Positions 1 to 7,963 of a DNA stretch of 64,000 bases are shown here, in pieces (the stretch's first letter is position 1; every line of letters begins with the position of its first letter). The notes below the pieces were generated by a model. It searched no databases. It worked only from the letters and a program-made list of their open reading frames with translations, and had not been told where the DNA came from. The position numbers and the translations under genes were made by a program. Source of the DNA: Acidimicrobiia bacterium (GTDB lineage Bacteria > Acidobacteriota > Terriglobia > Bryobacterales > Bryobacteraceae); NCBI GenBank assembly GCA_016871315.1, contig VFZE01000024.1, positions 1-64,000 on the forward strand, written 5' to 3'.

Positions 1-545
1 ATGTTGGACTGGTTGCGGGATGTGAGGCGGGCGGCGGCGGAGCGCGACGTACTGCCGGGATTGGCGGCGATGGCGTACTTGCCGAATCGGCGGACAAGTT
101 CGGCGGCTGGCACGCCGTCCATGGCGACAATCTCATCGCCAATCTGAAACGGGAAACGCGCGACGGGCAGGCGCGTGCGGTTGATGGAATCGATCAGGAC
201 TTTTCCGTCGTAGATATCCACGGTAAAACCCAAACTGCCGGAGTAATTAAAGGGAAATGAGATGCTGACATGGGCGTCGTCGAGTGAGGAAGTGTAATCC
301 ACCAGCAACTCGGCGTACTCAATATCGTTAGCCGTGCGGCGGATGCGGTCCAGCCACGGCCGGAGGTCGCCCGGATTGAAGCCCACGGCGTCGCGTTTCC
401 AGTGATAGGGGCCATACTGGACGGCATAGGAATCCGCGATGTACAGGAAGTCGGTGATCTTTTGTTCGGTGGTGAGCTGGCCGAAGGCCGGAGAGAAGAA
501 AAGGCAAAGGGCAAGCGGCGAAAGCACGGCAATTCTAGAGGGCAT
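1..545 (-). CDS. S41-type peptidase/PDZ protein, C-terminus beyond window edge
   Basis: The protein is read from the ATG at 545 leftward and runs off the window after about 181 codons without a stop. It opens with a signal peptide (hydrophobic core LSPLALCLFF, then SPAFGQ). A helical/mixed region containing YAVQYGPYHWKR follows. Residues about 110-170 resemble a PDZ-like domain (LGFTVDIYDGKVLIDSI, then PFQIGDEIVAMDGVPA). This matches the N-terminal part of exported tail-specific (S41) proteases; the catalytic Ser/Lys part would lie outside the window, so peptidase activity is inferred. It is the last visible gene of a minus-strand run, 40 bp after bshA. Confidence 0.7.
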   Translation of the reverse strand, partial: MPSRIAVLSPLALCLFFSPAFGQLTTEQKITDFLYIADSYAVQYGPYHWKRDAVGFNPGDLRPWLDRIRRTANDIEYAELLVDYTSSLDDAHVSISFPFNYSGSLGFTVDIYDGKVLIDSINRTRLPVARFPFQIGDEIVAMDGVPAAELVRRFGKYAIAANPGSTSRSAAARLTSRNQSN

Positions 546-585
546 AGAGCTTATGATACGCAGGAAAATTCAGCAGGTTCCATTG

Positions 586-1683
586 TTAATTCACTACCCG
601 CTCATATAGCTCTTCATACCGCGGGATGATCGACTCCGCCGAGAACCGGCTCAGAGCCGTCATCCGCGCCGCTTCCGCCATCCTAGCCCGTAGCGCCGAA
701 TCGGTAAGAAGGCCGAGGACGCGGGCCGCTTGTGCCTCGACATCGCCCATCGGCTCCAGGTAGCCATCCTCTTCATGGGTGATCAGCTCGTGAACACCAC
801 CGACGCGCGTAGCCACCGGGGGAACGCCGCAGGCCATCGCCTCCAGCGCGGCCAGCCCGAATGCCTCATGTTCGCTTGGAAGCAGCAGCACGTCGGCCTG
901 CGCCAGCAGGCGTTCAATATGATCCTGTTTGCCCAGGAAGCGGACGCTCTTTGCCACGTCAAGCTCATGCGCCAGCCGCTCGACGGCGCCGCGCTCGGGT
1001 CCGTCGCCGGCCATCCACAACTCGGCGCCGGTGTGTTTGCGCACGGCGGCCAGGATGCGGATGCAATCCTGCGGGCGCTTTACCGGCCGGAAGTTCGAGA
1101 TGTGCACCAGCCGGTTGCCGGGGCTGTTGCGCCTGGCCGGAGTGTAGCGGTCGCAGTTGACGAAGTTATGAATCACGTCAATGGAGTTGCCGACCCCGAA
1201 GACTTCCTGGGTACGCTGCTTGAGATAGCCGCTCACGGTGGTGGCCGCGGTGGAGCGTTCAATGGAAAAACGAGTGATGTCGAAGTAGGAGGGCTCGGCT
1301 CCCACCAGCGTGATGTCGGTTCCGTGCAGGGTAGTGACAAACGGCAGGCGCCGGGTGGATTCCAACATCTGCTGCGCCAGCAGAGCGGAGATGGAATGCG
1401 GAATGGCGTAGTGGACGTGGAGCAGGTCCAGCTGATAGCGTTCCGCGACCTCCGCCATGCGCGCGGCCAGCGCCAGGCAGTAGGGAGGGTAGGCAAACAG
1501 CGGGTAATTGGCTACGTCGACCTCGTGATAATGCACTCCTTCGATCCCGGAATCCAGACGAATCGGGTGCGCGTAGCTGATGAAGTGGATCTGGTGGCCG
1601 CGCATGGCCAGTTCCATGCCAAGTTCAGTCGCGACAATGCCGCTGCCTCCATACGTTGGGTAGCAGGTGATGCCGATTCTCAC
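586..1683 (-). CDS. bshA: N-acetyl-alpha-D-glucosaminyl L-malate synthase-like GT4 glycosyltransferase (BshA)
   Basis: A 365-aa GT-B fold glycosyltransferase. The N-terminus (RIGITCYPTYGGSGIVATELG) and the motif LLHVHYAIPHS are characteristic of BshA, which joins GlcNAc from UDP-GlcNAc to L-malate in the first step of bacillithiol synthesis in the cytoplasm. The C-terminal half carries the GT4 donor-site signature EHEAFGLAALEAMACG, with the E-x7-E spacing. The start is a GTG at 1683 that overlaps the stop of the upstream lipoprotein gene (GTGA), so translation is probably coupled. No bshB or bshC is seen nearby, so bacillithiol production is inferred from this gene alone. Another GT4 role cannot be fully excluded. 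Confidence 0.85.
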   Translation of the reverse strand: MRIGITCYPTYGGSGIVATELGMELAMRGHQIHFISYAHPIRLDSGIEGVHYHEVDVANYPLFAYPPYCLALAARMAEVAERYQLDLLHVHYAIPHSISALLAQQMLESTRRLPFVTTLHGTDITLVGAEPSYFDITRFSIERSTAATTVSGYLKQRTQEVFGVGNSIDVIHNFVNCDRYTPARRNSPGNRLVHISNFRPVKRPQDCIRILAAVRKHTGAELWMAGDGPERGAVERLAHELDVAKSVRFLGKQDHIERLLAQADVLLLPSEHEAFGLAALEAMACGVPPVATRVGGVHELITHEEDGYLEPMGDVEAQAARVLGLLTDSALRARMAEAARMTALSRFSAESIIPRYEELYERVVN

Positions 1684-2675
1684 TTCTTCTCCAGGGTAAG
1701 CGTCGCCAAGCCGATCTGTCCGTGGATGTTCTCCGCCGGATGGGCGATGTCACCGCCTCCGAACCAGACGCGGAAGTGTCCCTCTCCCGCTTCCACCGTT
1801 GGATCGCACATCACCTTGCTGTTCCAGGCGTGGGGGCCGGTGAGGACGGTCTCCTCGGGCGCACGCTGCCAGCGGACCCCGTCCGGGGAGGAGGCCAAGC
1901 CCAGTCTGCGGGCTTCGCGCTGGTCGCGCCCCGTGTAGATCATCCAATAGCGCCCGTGGGCGGTGAACACGGCGGGCTCGCCGAGCCCGTTTTCATCGAA
2001 CGCGCCGGGCTGGCCGAGTTCCAGTACTGGGTTGGCGAGCAGCTTCCACCACCTGATGCCGTCCCGCGAGCGCGCCACGCCAAGGCGCTGACGCCGTGCC
2101 CGGTCTTCACCCAAATAGAACATGTACAGTTCCTCGCCTGATTGGATGACGTAAGGATCCGCCGCGGCTCGTTCATCCCAGCTGCCGCGGGGGCCAAGAT
2201 CGATTACAGGCTCCGGATGTTTTTGGAAACGGGCGCCGTCACGGCTCCGGGCCAGGCCGATGCGTGGAGGATTGCCGGCCTGGTACCAGTAATAGATCTC
2301 GTCCTTGAACACCAGCGCTGCGCCGTTGGCGGCGATGTAGCCGGCCTCCCAGCCCGCGGGCTCCGGCGACAGCCTCTTGCCTTGTTTCTCCCACCCGATG
2401 CCATCCGCGGAACGGGCCATGCCGGTGTGCCAGAGCCGGCCGTCGAATCCGGAGTAGAGATTCAGCAACTGGTTTTGCCAGCGGATGACGGAGGGATTGA
2501 GCACATCGACGGAGTCCCACTCGCCAGCAGCGCCACGGCCGAGAACCGGTTCAGGGCGCACCTGCCAGCGCGGAGTGATTTCGGCGTCTTGCCCATCCAC
2601 GGGCGGAAGGGTGAAATCCTCGTAACGGCCGCAGCCACCCAGCAGCACGAACAGGAAGAGAATTGTCCGTCTCAT
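1680..2675 (-). CDS. Lipoprotein with a glycosidase-type (GH32/43/62-like) five-bladed beta-propeller
   Basis: A 331-aa predicted lipoprotein. The start at 2675 gives MRRTILFLFVLLGGC, a signal peptide with a clear lipobox (LLGGC). The open frame extends further upstream, but that part is Gly/Arg-rich and overlaps the kinase gene. The mature protein shows repeating propeller blades: GLARSRDGARFQKHPEPVIDLG, GVARSRDGIRWWKL and GLASSPDGVRWQRAPEE, each preceded by a YxWYQAG or MFYLGED/MIYTGRD strand. This is the pattern of glycosyl-hydrolase-type propellers. I see no assignable catalytic acid set, so a substrate cannot be named. The ATG overlaps the kinase stop by 4 bp and its own stop overlaps bshA. 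Confidence 0.75.
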   Translation of the reverse strand: MRRTILFLFVLLGGCGRYEDFTLPPVDGQDAEITPRWQVRPEPVLGRGAAGEWDSVDVLNPSVIRWQNQLLNLYSGFDGRLWHTGMARSADGIGWEKQGKRLSPEPAGWEAGYIAANGAALVFKDEIYYWYQAGNPPRIGLARSRDGARFQKHPEPVIDLGPRGSWDERAAADPYVIQSGEELYMFYLGEDRARRQRLGVARSRDGIRWWKLLANPVLELGQPGAFDENGLGEPAVFTAHGRYWMIYTGRDQREARRLGLASSPDGVRWQRAPEETVLTGPHAWNSKVMCDPTVEAGEGHFRVWFGGGDIAHPAENIHGQIGLATLTLEKK

Positions 2676-3817
2676 TGGGGAATGCGGATGAGAAGACCCG
2701 AGCCCTTCCCCGGAGCGGACTCCACCACCATCTCCGCGCTCAAGGACCGGGCGCGGCGTTTGATGCTGCCCGGCCCCATGCGCAGCAGCTCCAGCTCCTC
2801 CAGGTGAAACGTTCCGCAAAAGGGGAAACCTTCGCCGTTGTCGTGGATCGAGATCTGCAGGTGGCCGTCCGTGAACTCCACGCCGACCGATACGCTGGTT
2901 GCCTTGGCATGTTTGCGGACGTTGTGCAGCGCCTCGCGAACGATCTGCAGGATCTCGCTCGCCGCTTCCGGCGGAAGCGCGTCGACGGCCGGCGTGCCGG
3001 AAAACGTGACGGAGATGCCGGTCTCTTTCTGGAAGGCCCCGGTGAGCCGGCTGAGAGCGGCCATCAGCTCGCTGGAATCCATTTCGGCGGGGCGCATGCT
3101 TCGCAGAAACGCACGCAGCTCCGCCACTTGAGCCTGCAGCAGATCCTGGAGACCGGTGAGTTCTTTCAGTCCGGAGTCGGGATTCTTCAGCAGCAGCTTC
3201 CGGACCACTTCCAGGCGCATTTGGACGCTCATGAAGGCTTGCAGAGGCCCGTCGTGGAAGTCGCTGGCGATCCGCTCGCGTTCTTCCTGGCGCGCGCGGC
3301 TGGCTTCGGTCTTATGCAGCACACTCTGACGCGAAACGCTGAAGACGCGCTCCACCAGCTGCTGCTTCTGCCAGCATGCCAGCCCGGCCAGAACCGTCGT
3401 TCCGAGAAAGAAAGCCCCGCTCCCATGCCAGTTGGCAGAGGGAGCCGCCAGAATCGCGGCAACGGCCGCGGCCGCGGCAAGCAGCACTTGCCCACGCTGA
3501 TGAAATAGCACCACGGCGATTTGGATGAATCCGAACCATGAGAGATTCAGGTAGACGCCGTGACTGCCGGGCGGCCACAGCGCGGAGACCAGAAACATCG
3601 CAAGATCAGCGCCCAGCAACAGGCCCAGTGCTAGGGAAGTGTAAAGGCTCCCCGTGTAAATAACCCACGCGCCGCCCAACCCGTATAGGGAAGCGGCCGC
3701 GAGAGCCGCCGCGGGAACCGGTTCCACCCAGCCGAGGGCAAGGTATCCGGCGGCAAAGCCGATGCGCAGGAGACCGAGAGATCTCCTCCAGGCGGACGAT
3801 ACCAGCAGATGCTCCAT
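2672..3817 (-). CDS. Membrane sensor histidine kinase (HisKA_3/NarL-type)
   Basis: A 381-aa kinase. Residues about 10-165 hold four to six hydrophobic membrane segments with no obvious extracytoplasmic sensor domain. The dimerisation/phosphoacceptor motif ERERIASDFHDGPLQAFMSVQ follows near residue 190 and contains the phosphorylated His; the usual DGVGQ is here DGPLQ. The HATPase_c domain has the N box (ALHNVRKHAKA) and G1 box (IHDNGEGFPF), ending in GKGSGLLIRIPQ. Kinases of this class normally pair with a LuxR-type regulator, but no response regulator is adjacent. It lies in a tight minus-strand run with the methyltransferase upstream and the lipoprotein downstream (4-bp overlap). The signal it senses is unknown. 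Confidence 0.88.
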   Translation of the reverse strand: MEHLLVSSAWRRSLGLLRIGFAAGYLALGWVEPVPAAALAAASLYGLGGAWVIYTGSLYTSLALGLLLGADLAMFLVSALWPPGSHGVYLNLSWFGFIQIAVVLFHQRGQVLLAAAAAVAAILAAPSANWHGSGAFFLGTTVLAGLACWQKQQLVERVFSVSRQSVLHKTEASRARQEERERIASDFHDGPLQAFMSVQMRLEVVRKLLLKNPDSGLKELTGLQDLLQAQVAELRAFLRSMRPAEMDSSELMAALSRLTGAFQKETGISVTFSGTPAVDALPPEAASEILQIVREALHNVRKHAKATSVSVGVEFTDGHLQISIHDNGEGFPFCGTFHLEELELLRMGPGSIKRRARSLSAEMVVESAPGKGSGLLIRIPQ

Positions 3818-3870
3818 GCTTGCGCCTACGGCGCCGGTTGGGGCAGTGGTTGTGCCGGTCGATTCACAAG

Positions 3871-4413
3871 CTAGCGGCGGTACAGATAGAGCGTATGCGA
3901 GCGGCCTTCGCCGTCGTCGTCAATGCTCTCCACCTTCTCCGCCGTCCAACCGGAAAACTCAAAGTCATGCGACACGATGCGGGCGCCCTTCTTGAGCTGC
4001 TTTTCCAGCATCGGCCGGATCTTGTCGTTGGAGCTCGGCAGCAGATAAACCGTCACCAGATCGGCGCCGCTGAAGTCCTGCTTCATGATGTCGCCGTTAA
4101 TGATGCGTGCGATCTTGTCCAAGCCCAGCTTACGGATCTTATCGCTGCTCTGCTTATAGAGATCCTCATCCAGTTCCACACCGGCTGCCGTCGCCTTGAA
4201 TTTCTCCGCGGCCATGATGACGATTCGCCCGTCGCCGCTGCCGAGATCGAACATCTTCTCGCCACCCTTCAACTCGCCGAGGCGCAGCATCCGGTCCACC
4301 ACCGATTCCGGCGTTGGGTAATACGGCGCAAGCTTCTCCGTGGCATTCTGCGCGGACAGGACGGCGGCCATCCCAGCCACCACCATCCCAAGGATTTGTT
4401 TTCGAGAATGCAT
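3871..4413 (-). CDS. Exported SAM-dependent methyltransferase-fold protein
   Basis: A 180-aa protein started at the ATG at 4413, which has a good ribosome-binding site (AAAGGGAG); a longer open frame upstream has no such site. The N-terminus MHSRKQILGMVVAGMAAVLSAQ looks like a signal peptide or anchor. A class I methyltransferase fold follows: motif I is DLGSGDGRIV, preceded by YYPTPESVVDRML, and a later acidic strand (INGDIMKQDF) fits the usual order. Export is unusual for a SAM enzyme because SAM is cytosolic, so the N-terminus may be a membrane anchor instead. The target is unknown. It is the first gene of the minus-strand run and has a recognisable promoter at 4447-4476. Confidence 0.75.
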   Translation of the reverse strand: MHSRKQILGMVVAGMAAVLSAQNATEKLAPYYPTPESVVDRMLRLGELKGGEKMFDLGSGDGRIVIMAAEKFKATAAGVELDEDLYKQSSDKIRKLGLDKIARIINGDIMKQDFSGADLVTVYLLPSSNDKIRPMLEKQLKKGARIVSHDFEFSGWTAEKVESIDDDGEGRSHTLYLYRR

Positions 4414-4446
4414 AGCTATCTCCCTTTGACCTCCCGACCCTAGTAG

Positions 4447-4476
4447 TTTATAGCAGTCCGCTGGAACATGCGTCAC
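4447..4476 (-). promoter_or_regulatory. Predicted sigma70-type promoter for the methyltransferase/kinase/bshA run
   Basis: Read on the minus strand, GTGACG (4476-4471) is followed after 18 bases by TATAAA (4452-4447). These match the -35 and -10 consensus well except at the first and last bases of the -35. A transcript would start near 4440, leaving a leader of about 27 bases with the AAAGGGAG ribosome-binding site before the ATG at 4413. The prediction rests on sequence match and spacing only. Confidence 0.5.
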
Positions 4477-4529
4477 CCCCTGTCCGGCGCCCGCCCGGCG
4501 GGGAATCGGCACAATGATATGCTTAGGGC

Positions 4530-6197
4530 GTGTTGAAGCTGTTTTCGTTGTTTTTGCTTGTTACGGGCGGATCTTTCGCCCAAAGCCCGCTGCTGGGTCT
4601 TTTGAGCGAGGAACTCCATCGCAATTTCCAGGTGCTGTCGCGGAAGGCGGACCCGCCCGCCTATTACATTGCCTACGCGGTGACCGATCAGGAAACCGCC
4701 AATGTTTCCGCGACCCTCGGCGTGATCACAGGGAACGACCGGCGGAAGATGCGGGTACTGGACGTGACGGTCCGCGTGGGAACGCCGGCGCTGGACAACT
4801 ACCACACGATCCGCGGTGAGATGGGACATTTCACGGCGGGCATTCCCATCGCCCTCGATGATTCCCCTGACGCGATCAAGCTCAAACTGTGGTCGGAAAC
4901 CGACCGCTGCTACCGTTTGGCGGCACAAAGGTTGATCAACATACGGACGAATAAGGAAGTCCGGGTGGCCGATAAGGAGGATTCCCACGATTTCTCGCGC
5001 GAGCAGCCGGAGAAGTTCGCCGCGGAAGCGCCCAGATTGCTCTTCGACGATGCCGCCTGGGCGGCCCGGATGCGGAAACTCTCCGCGCCGTTCGCCAAGT
5101 ATCCGTCGATTCTCAACTCCGGTTTGGCCGTGACGGCGCAACGTGAAGTGAAGTACCTGGTCAACACGGAAGGGACGCGTGTGAGCCACGGACAGCCCTT
5201 TTCCAGGGTGACCATTCAGGCCCAGGCGAAAGCATCCGACGGGATGGACCTGGCAACCTTTGATGCATTTACCGCCGCCGATCCGGCCAATTTGCCGAAG
5301 GATGCCGAGATCGCCGCGGCTGTCGACAAGGTGGCATCCGATCTGAATCAGTTGCTCGATGCGCCTCTGGTCGATCCATTTGTCGGTCCGGCCATCTTGT
5401 CGGGACGTGCGGCGGGAGTATTTTTCCACGAAATCTTCGGCCATCGCGTGGAAGGCCACCGTTTGAAAGACGAATCCGACGGCCAGACCTTCGCCAAAAG
5501 CGTGGGCTCCCCCGTGCTGCCGGAGTTCATTTCCGTCACCTTTGATCCGACACTGCGCCAGGCGGCGGGCGAAGACCTGAACGGGTTCTACGCTTTCGAC
5601 GACGAAGGCGTGAAGGCCCGGCGCGTCACTCTGGTGGACGGCGGCATCTTGAAGACATTTCTCATGTCGCGAACACCCGTGCCCGGTTTTGAAAGCTCCA
5701 ACGGCCACGGGCGGCGGCAACCCGGAGCGGAAGTCGTCGCGCGCCAGTCCAACCTGCTGGTGGAATCCACCAAGCAGGTTCCCGAGGCGCGCCTGAAAGA
5801 GATGCTGCTCGAGGAGATCAAGCGCCAGAACAAGCCCTACGGATTCTACTTTCAAGAAATCACCGGCGGCTTCACCAACACGGGCCGCCGCGGAATCCAA
5901 GCATTCAAGGTGATCCCGCTGGTGGTGTACCGCGTCTATGCGGACGGTAAACAGGAACTCGTGCGCGGCGCCGATATCGTCGGCACGCCGCTGGCCAGCT
6001 TTAACAAGATCATCGCGACCGGCCAGAAGCTGGAAGTCTTCAACGGCTATTGCGGAGCCGAGTCCGGCAACGTGCCGGTTTCCGCCGTCTCTCCGTCCAT
6101 CCTGGTGTCGGAGTTGGAGGTGCAGAAAAAGGAAAGCTCGCGCGACCGCCCGCCCCTGCTTTCCCCGCCGGTCATCTCCACGGGGGCTTCCAAATGA
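4530..6197 (+). CDS. Exported TldD-like zinc metalloprotease subunit (TldD/PmbA superfamily)
   Basis: A 555-aa protein of the TldD/PmbA (U62) superfamily, started at the GTG at 4530. The N-terminus LKLFSLFLLVTGGSFAQ is a probable signal peptide, unlike the cytosolic E. coli proteins. The metal-binding motif HEIFGHRVEGH (HExxxH) is intact near residue 300, and the C-terminal region keeps the conserved Cys in GYCGAESGNVPV. In the known family TldD is the active partner of a TldD-TldE heterodimer that cleaves unfolded peptides. The next gene overlaps by 4 bp and encodes a paralogue without the metal motif, so the two probably form such a heterodimer outside the cytoplasm. The substrate is unknown. 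Confidence 0.85.
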   Translation: MLKLFSLFLLVTGGSFAQSPLLGLLSEELHRNFQVLSRKADPPAYYIAYAVTDQETANVSATLGVITGNDRRKMRVLDVTVRVGTPALDNYHTIRGEMGHFTAGIPIALDDSPDAIKLKLWSETDRCYRLAAQRLINIRTNKEVRVADKEDSHDFSREQPEKFAAEAPRLLFDDAAWAARMRKLSAPFAKYPSILNSGLAVTAQREVKYLVNTEGTRVSHGQPFSRVTIQAQAKASDGMDLATFDAFTAADPANLPKDAEIAAAVDKVASDLNQLLDAPLVDPFVGPAILSGRAAGVFFHEIFGHRVEGHRLKDESDGQTFAKSVGSPVLPEFISVTFDPTLRQAAGEDLNGFYAFDDEGVKARRVTLVDGGILKTFLMSRTPVPGFESSNGHGRRQPGAEVVARQSNLLVESTKQVPEARLKEMLLEEIKRQNKPYGFYFQEITGGFTNTGRRGIQAFKVIPLVVYRVYADGKQELVRGADIVGTPLASFNKIIATGQKLEVFNGYCGAESGNVPVSAVSPSILVSELEVQKKESSRDRPPLLSPPVISTGASK

Positions 6198-7957
6198 GAG
6201 GACTCGTTCTGTTGATAGCCGGCGCGTTAGCGCTGGGAGCCCAGAACAATGCCGCCACGGAAAAGGAGCAAGGACCGATCCTCCGCGCGCTGGCCGAGGA
6301 GTTGGACCGGTCCCGCACGCTCCAACTGGCCGGCGTCGAGACCCCCTATTTCATCGAATACTCGTTGGACGACCTGCACGGCTTCGCCGCCGTGGCCTCG
6401 CATGGCGCCATCATCAGCTCCAACGCCACCAGGCTCCGGCTTCCCCGTGTCCAGGTGCGTGTCGGTGACTACGGCTTTGACAACACAAACTACATCTTCT
6501 CCGATTTCTTCGGCCGCATCGGCGGAGCGCGCCTGCCGCTGGAAGACGACTATGGCGTCCTCCGCCATCACTACTGGCTGCTCACTGACCGCGCCTTCAA
6601 GGGCGCGGTGGAGGCGATCGCAAGGAAGCGCTCGGCGCTGCGCAACGTCACCGTCACGGAGGAAGTAAACGACTATGCGAAGGCCAAGCCGGAAGCGCTG
6701 GTGCAGGACCTGCGGCCCATCTCCATGCGCGAGGGAACCTGGACTAGCCTGGCGCGCGAATTGTCTGCGCTGTTCTGTCACTACCCGGCTCTAACCGGTT
6801 CACAAGTGGAAGTGGAGTCCTCCTTTTCCAACACCTACTATCTGAACACCGAAGGCACGCGCGTTCGCTATCCCGACGACTTGTTCACCGTGCGTATCCG
6901 TGCCGGTGCGCAGGCGCCGGACGGCATGCCCGTCCGCGATTCCATGGGTGTGCACGCGCGCACCCCGGGAGCCATACCCCCGCAACCGGCGCTGGAACGC
7001 TTGGTGCGCGAGCTCGCGTCGAATCTCACCAGCCTGCTCACCGCTCCGGCGGGCGAAGACTACTCCGGTCCGGTGCTGGTGGAAGAGGCGGCATCGCCCC
7101 AGCTCTTTGCGCAACTCATCGGCGCCAATCTTGGCCTTACGCGCAAACCTGTCGCCGAACCCGGCCGCACGCCCCCCGTGCCGTCAAGCGAACTGGAAGG
7201 GCGCATGGGCGCCCGGATTCTGCCCGACTGGATGGACATCGTCGACGACCCCACGCAAGGCGAGTACCGCGGCCACCAATTGCTGGGCTACTTTCCCATC
7301 GACCTGGAAGGCGTCGTCCCGCGGCCTCTGACGGTCATCGAAAAGGGCTCTGTCAAAAACTTTCTACTCACGCGTCAGCCGGTGCGGGGTTTTGAAGGCT
7401 CCAATGGCCGCGCGCGGCTTCCCGGCGCTTTCGGAGCCAAGGCGCCCGTCTTCAGCAACCTCTTCGTCAAAGCACGCGAAACGAAATCGGCGCAGGAGTT
7501 GAAAAAGAACCTGCTCGATATGGTGACCCAGCGCGGCAAACCGTACGGACTAATCATCCGCAAGCTCGACTTCCCCACCATGGCGACTCCCGATGAACTG
7601 CGGCGGCTCAGCGCCGCCTCCGGCCAGCGCGGCGGCGCGACGCGCCTCACCGCCACTCCCATGCTTGTCTTCCGTGTTTATCCGGACGGCAAGGAAGAAC
7701 TCGTGCGCGGAATGCGCTTCCGCGGCCTGAACGTCCGCAGCCTCCGCGACATCATCGCCGCTTCCGACACCGACAACATCTTCGATTTCATCGGAAACGG
7801 ATCCCCGCTTCCCCCGGCGGGCGTGGCCGGTTACGTCTCCGGACATACCGTGGTTGCGCCGTCCGTCCTGTTTGAGGATCTGGAACTTGACCGCATCGAG
7901 GAGGATTGGCCAAAGCTGCCTGTGGTTCCGGCGCCGGCTTTGGCCAGCTGCAAGTAG
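6194..7957 (+). CDS. Exported TldE/PmbA-like partner lacking the zinc motif
   Basis: A 587-aa paralogue of the preceding TldD-like protein, started at the ATG at 6194 overlapping the upstream stop (ATGA). It has its own signal peptide (MRGLVLLIAGALALGAQ). It aligns along its length, for example YYLNTEGTRVRYPDDLFTVRI against YLVNTEGTRVSHGQPFSRVTI, and PVRGFEGSNGRARLPGA against PVPGFESSNGHGRRQPG. Where TldD has HEIFGH, this protein has AQLIGA, so all three metal/catalytic positions are lost, and the C-terminal Cys is also absent. This is how the inactive TldE subunit differs from TldD. A structural partner role is inferred. lptFG follows after 6 bp. Confidence 0.82.
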   Translation: MRGLVLLIAGALALGAQNNAATEKEQGPILRALAEELDRSRTLQLAGVETPYFIEYSLDDLHGFAAVASHGAIISSNATRLRLPRVQVRVGDYGFDNTNYIFSDFFGRIGGARLPLEDDYGVLRHHYWLLTDRAFKGAVEAIARKRSALRNVTVTEEVNDYAKAKPEALVQDLRPISMREGTWTSLARELSALFCHYPALTGSQVEVESSFSNTYYLNTEGTRVRYPDDLFTVRIRAGAQAPDGMPVRDSMGVHARTPGAIPPQPALERLVRELASNLTSLLTAPAGEDYSGPVLVEEAASPQLFAQLIGANLGLTRKPVAEPGRTPPVPSSELEGRMGARILPDWMDIVDDPTQGEYRGHQLLGYFPIDLEGVVPRPLTVIEKGSVKNFLLTRQPVRGFEGSNGRARLPGAFGAKAPVFSNLFVKARETKSAQELKKNLLDMVTQRGKPYGLIIRKLDFPTMATPDELRRLSAASGQRGGATRLTATPMLVFRVYPDGKEELVRGMRFRGLNVRSLRDIIAASDTDNIFDFIGNGSPLPPAGVAGYVSGHTVVAPSVLFEDLELDRIEEDWPKLPVVPAPALASCK

Positions 7958-7963
7958 TCCGCT

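Noticed and set aside
730-1938. A 402-codon open frame on the plus strand opposite bshA and the lipoprotein
   Set aside because: It overlaps two well-supported genes on the other strand and shows no motifs, signal peptide or ribosome-binding site.
2676-2819. Upstream extension of the beta-propeller lipoprotein gene
   Set aside because: The added residues are Gly/Arg/Pro-rich, overlap the kinase ATPase domain and would bury the lipobox signal peptide.
4473-5900. A 475-codon minus-strand open frame opposite the TldD-like gene
   Set aside because: The plus-strand reading has HExxxH and a paralogue next to it; the antisense product has no recognisable domain.
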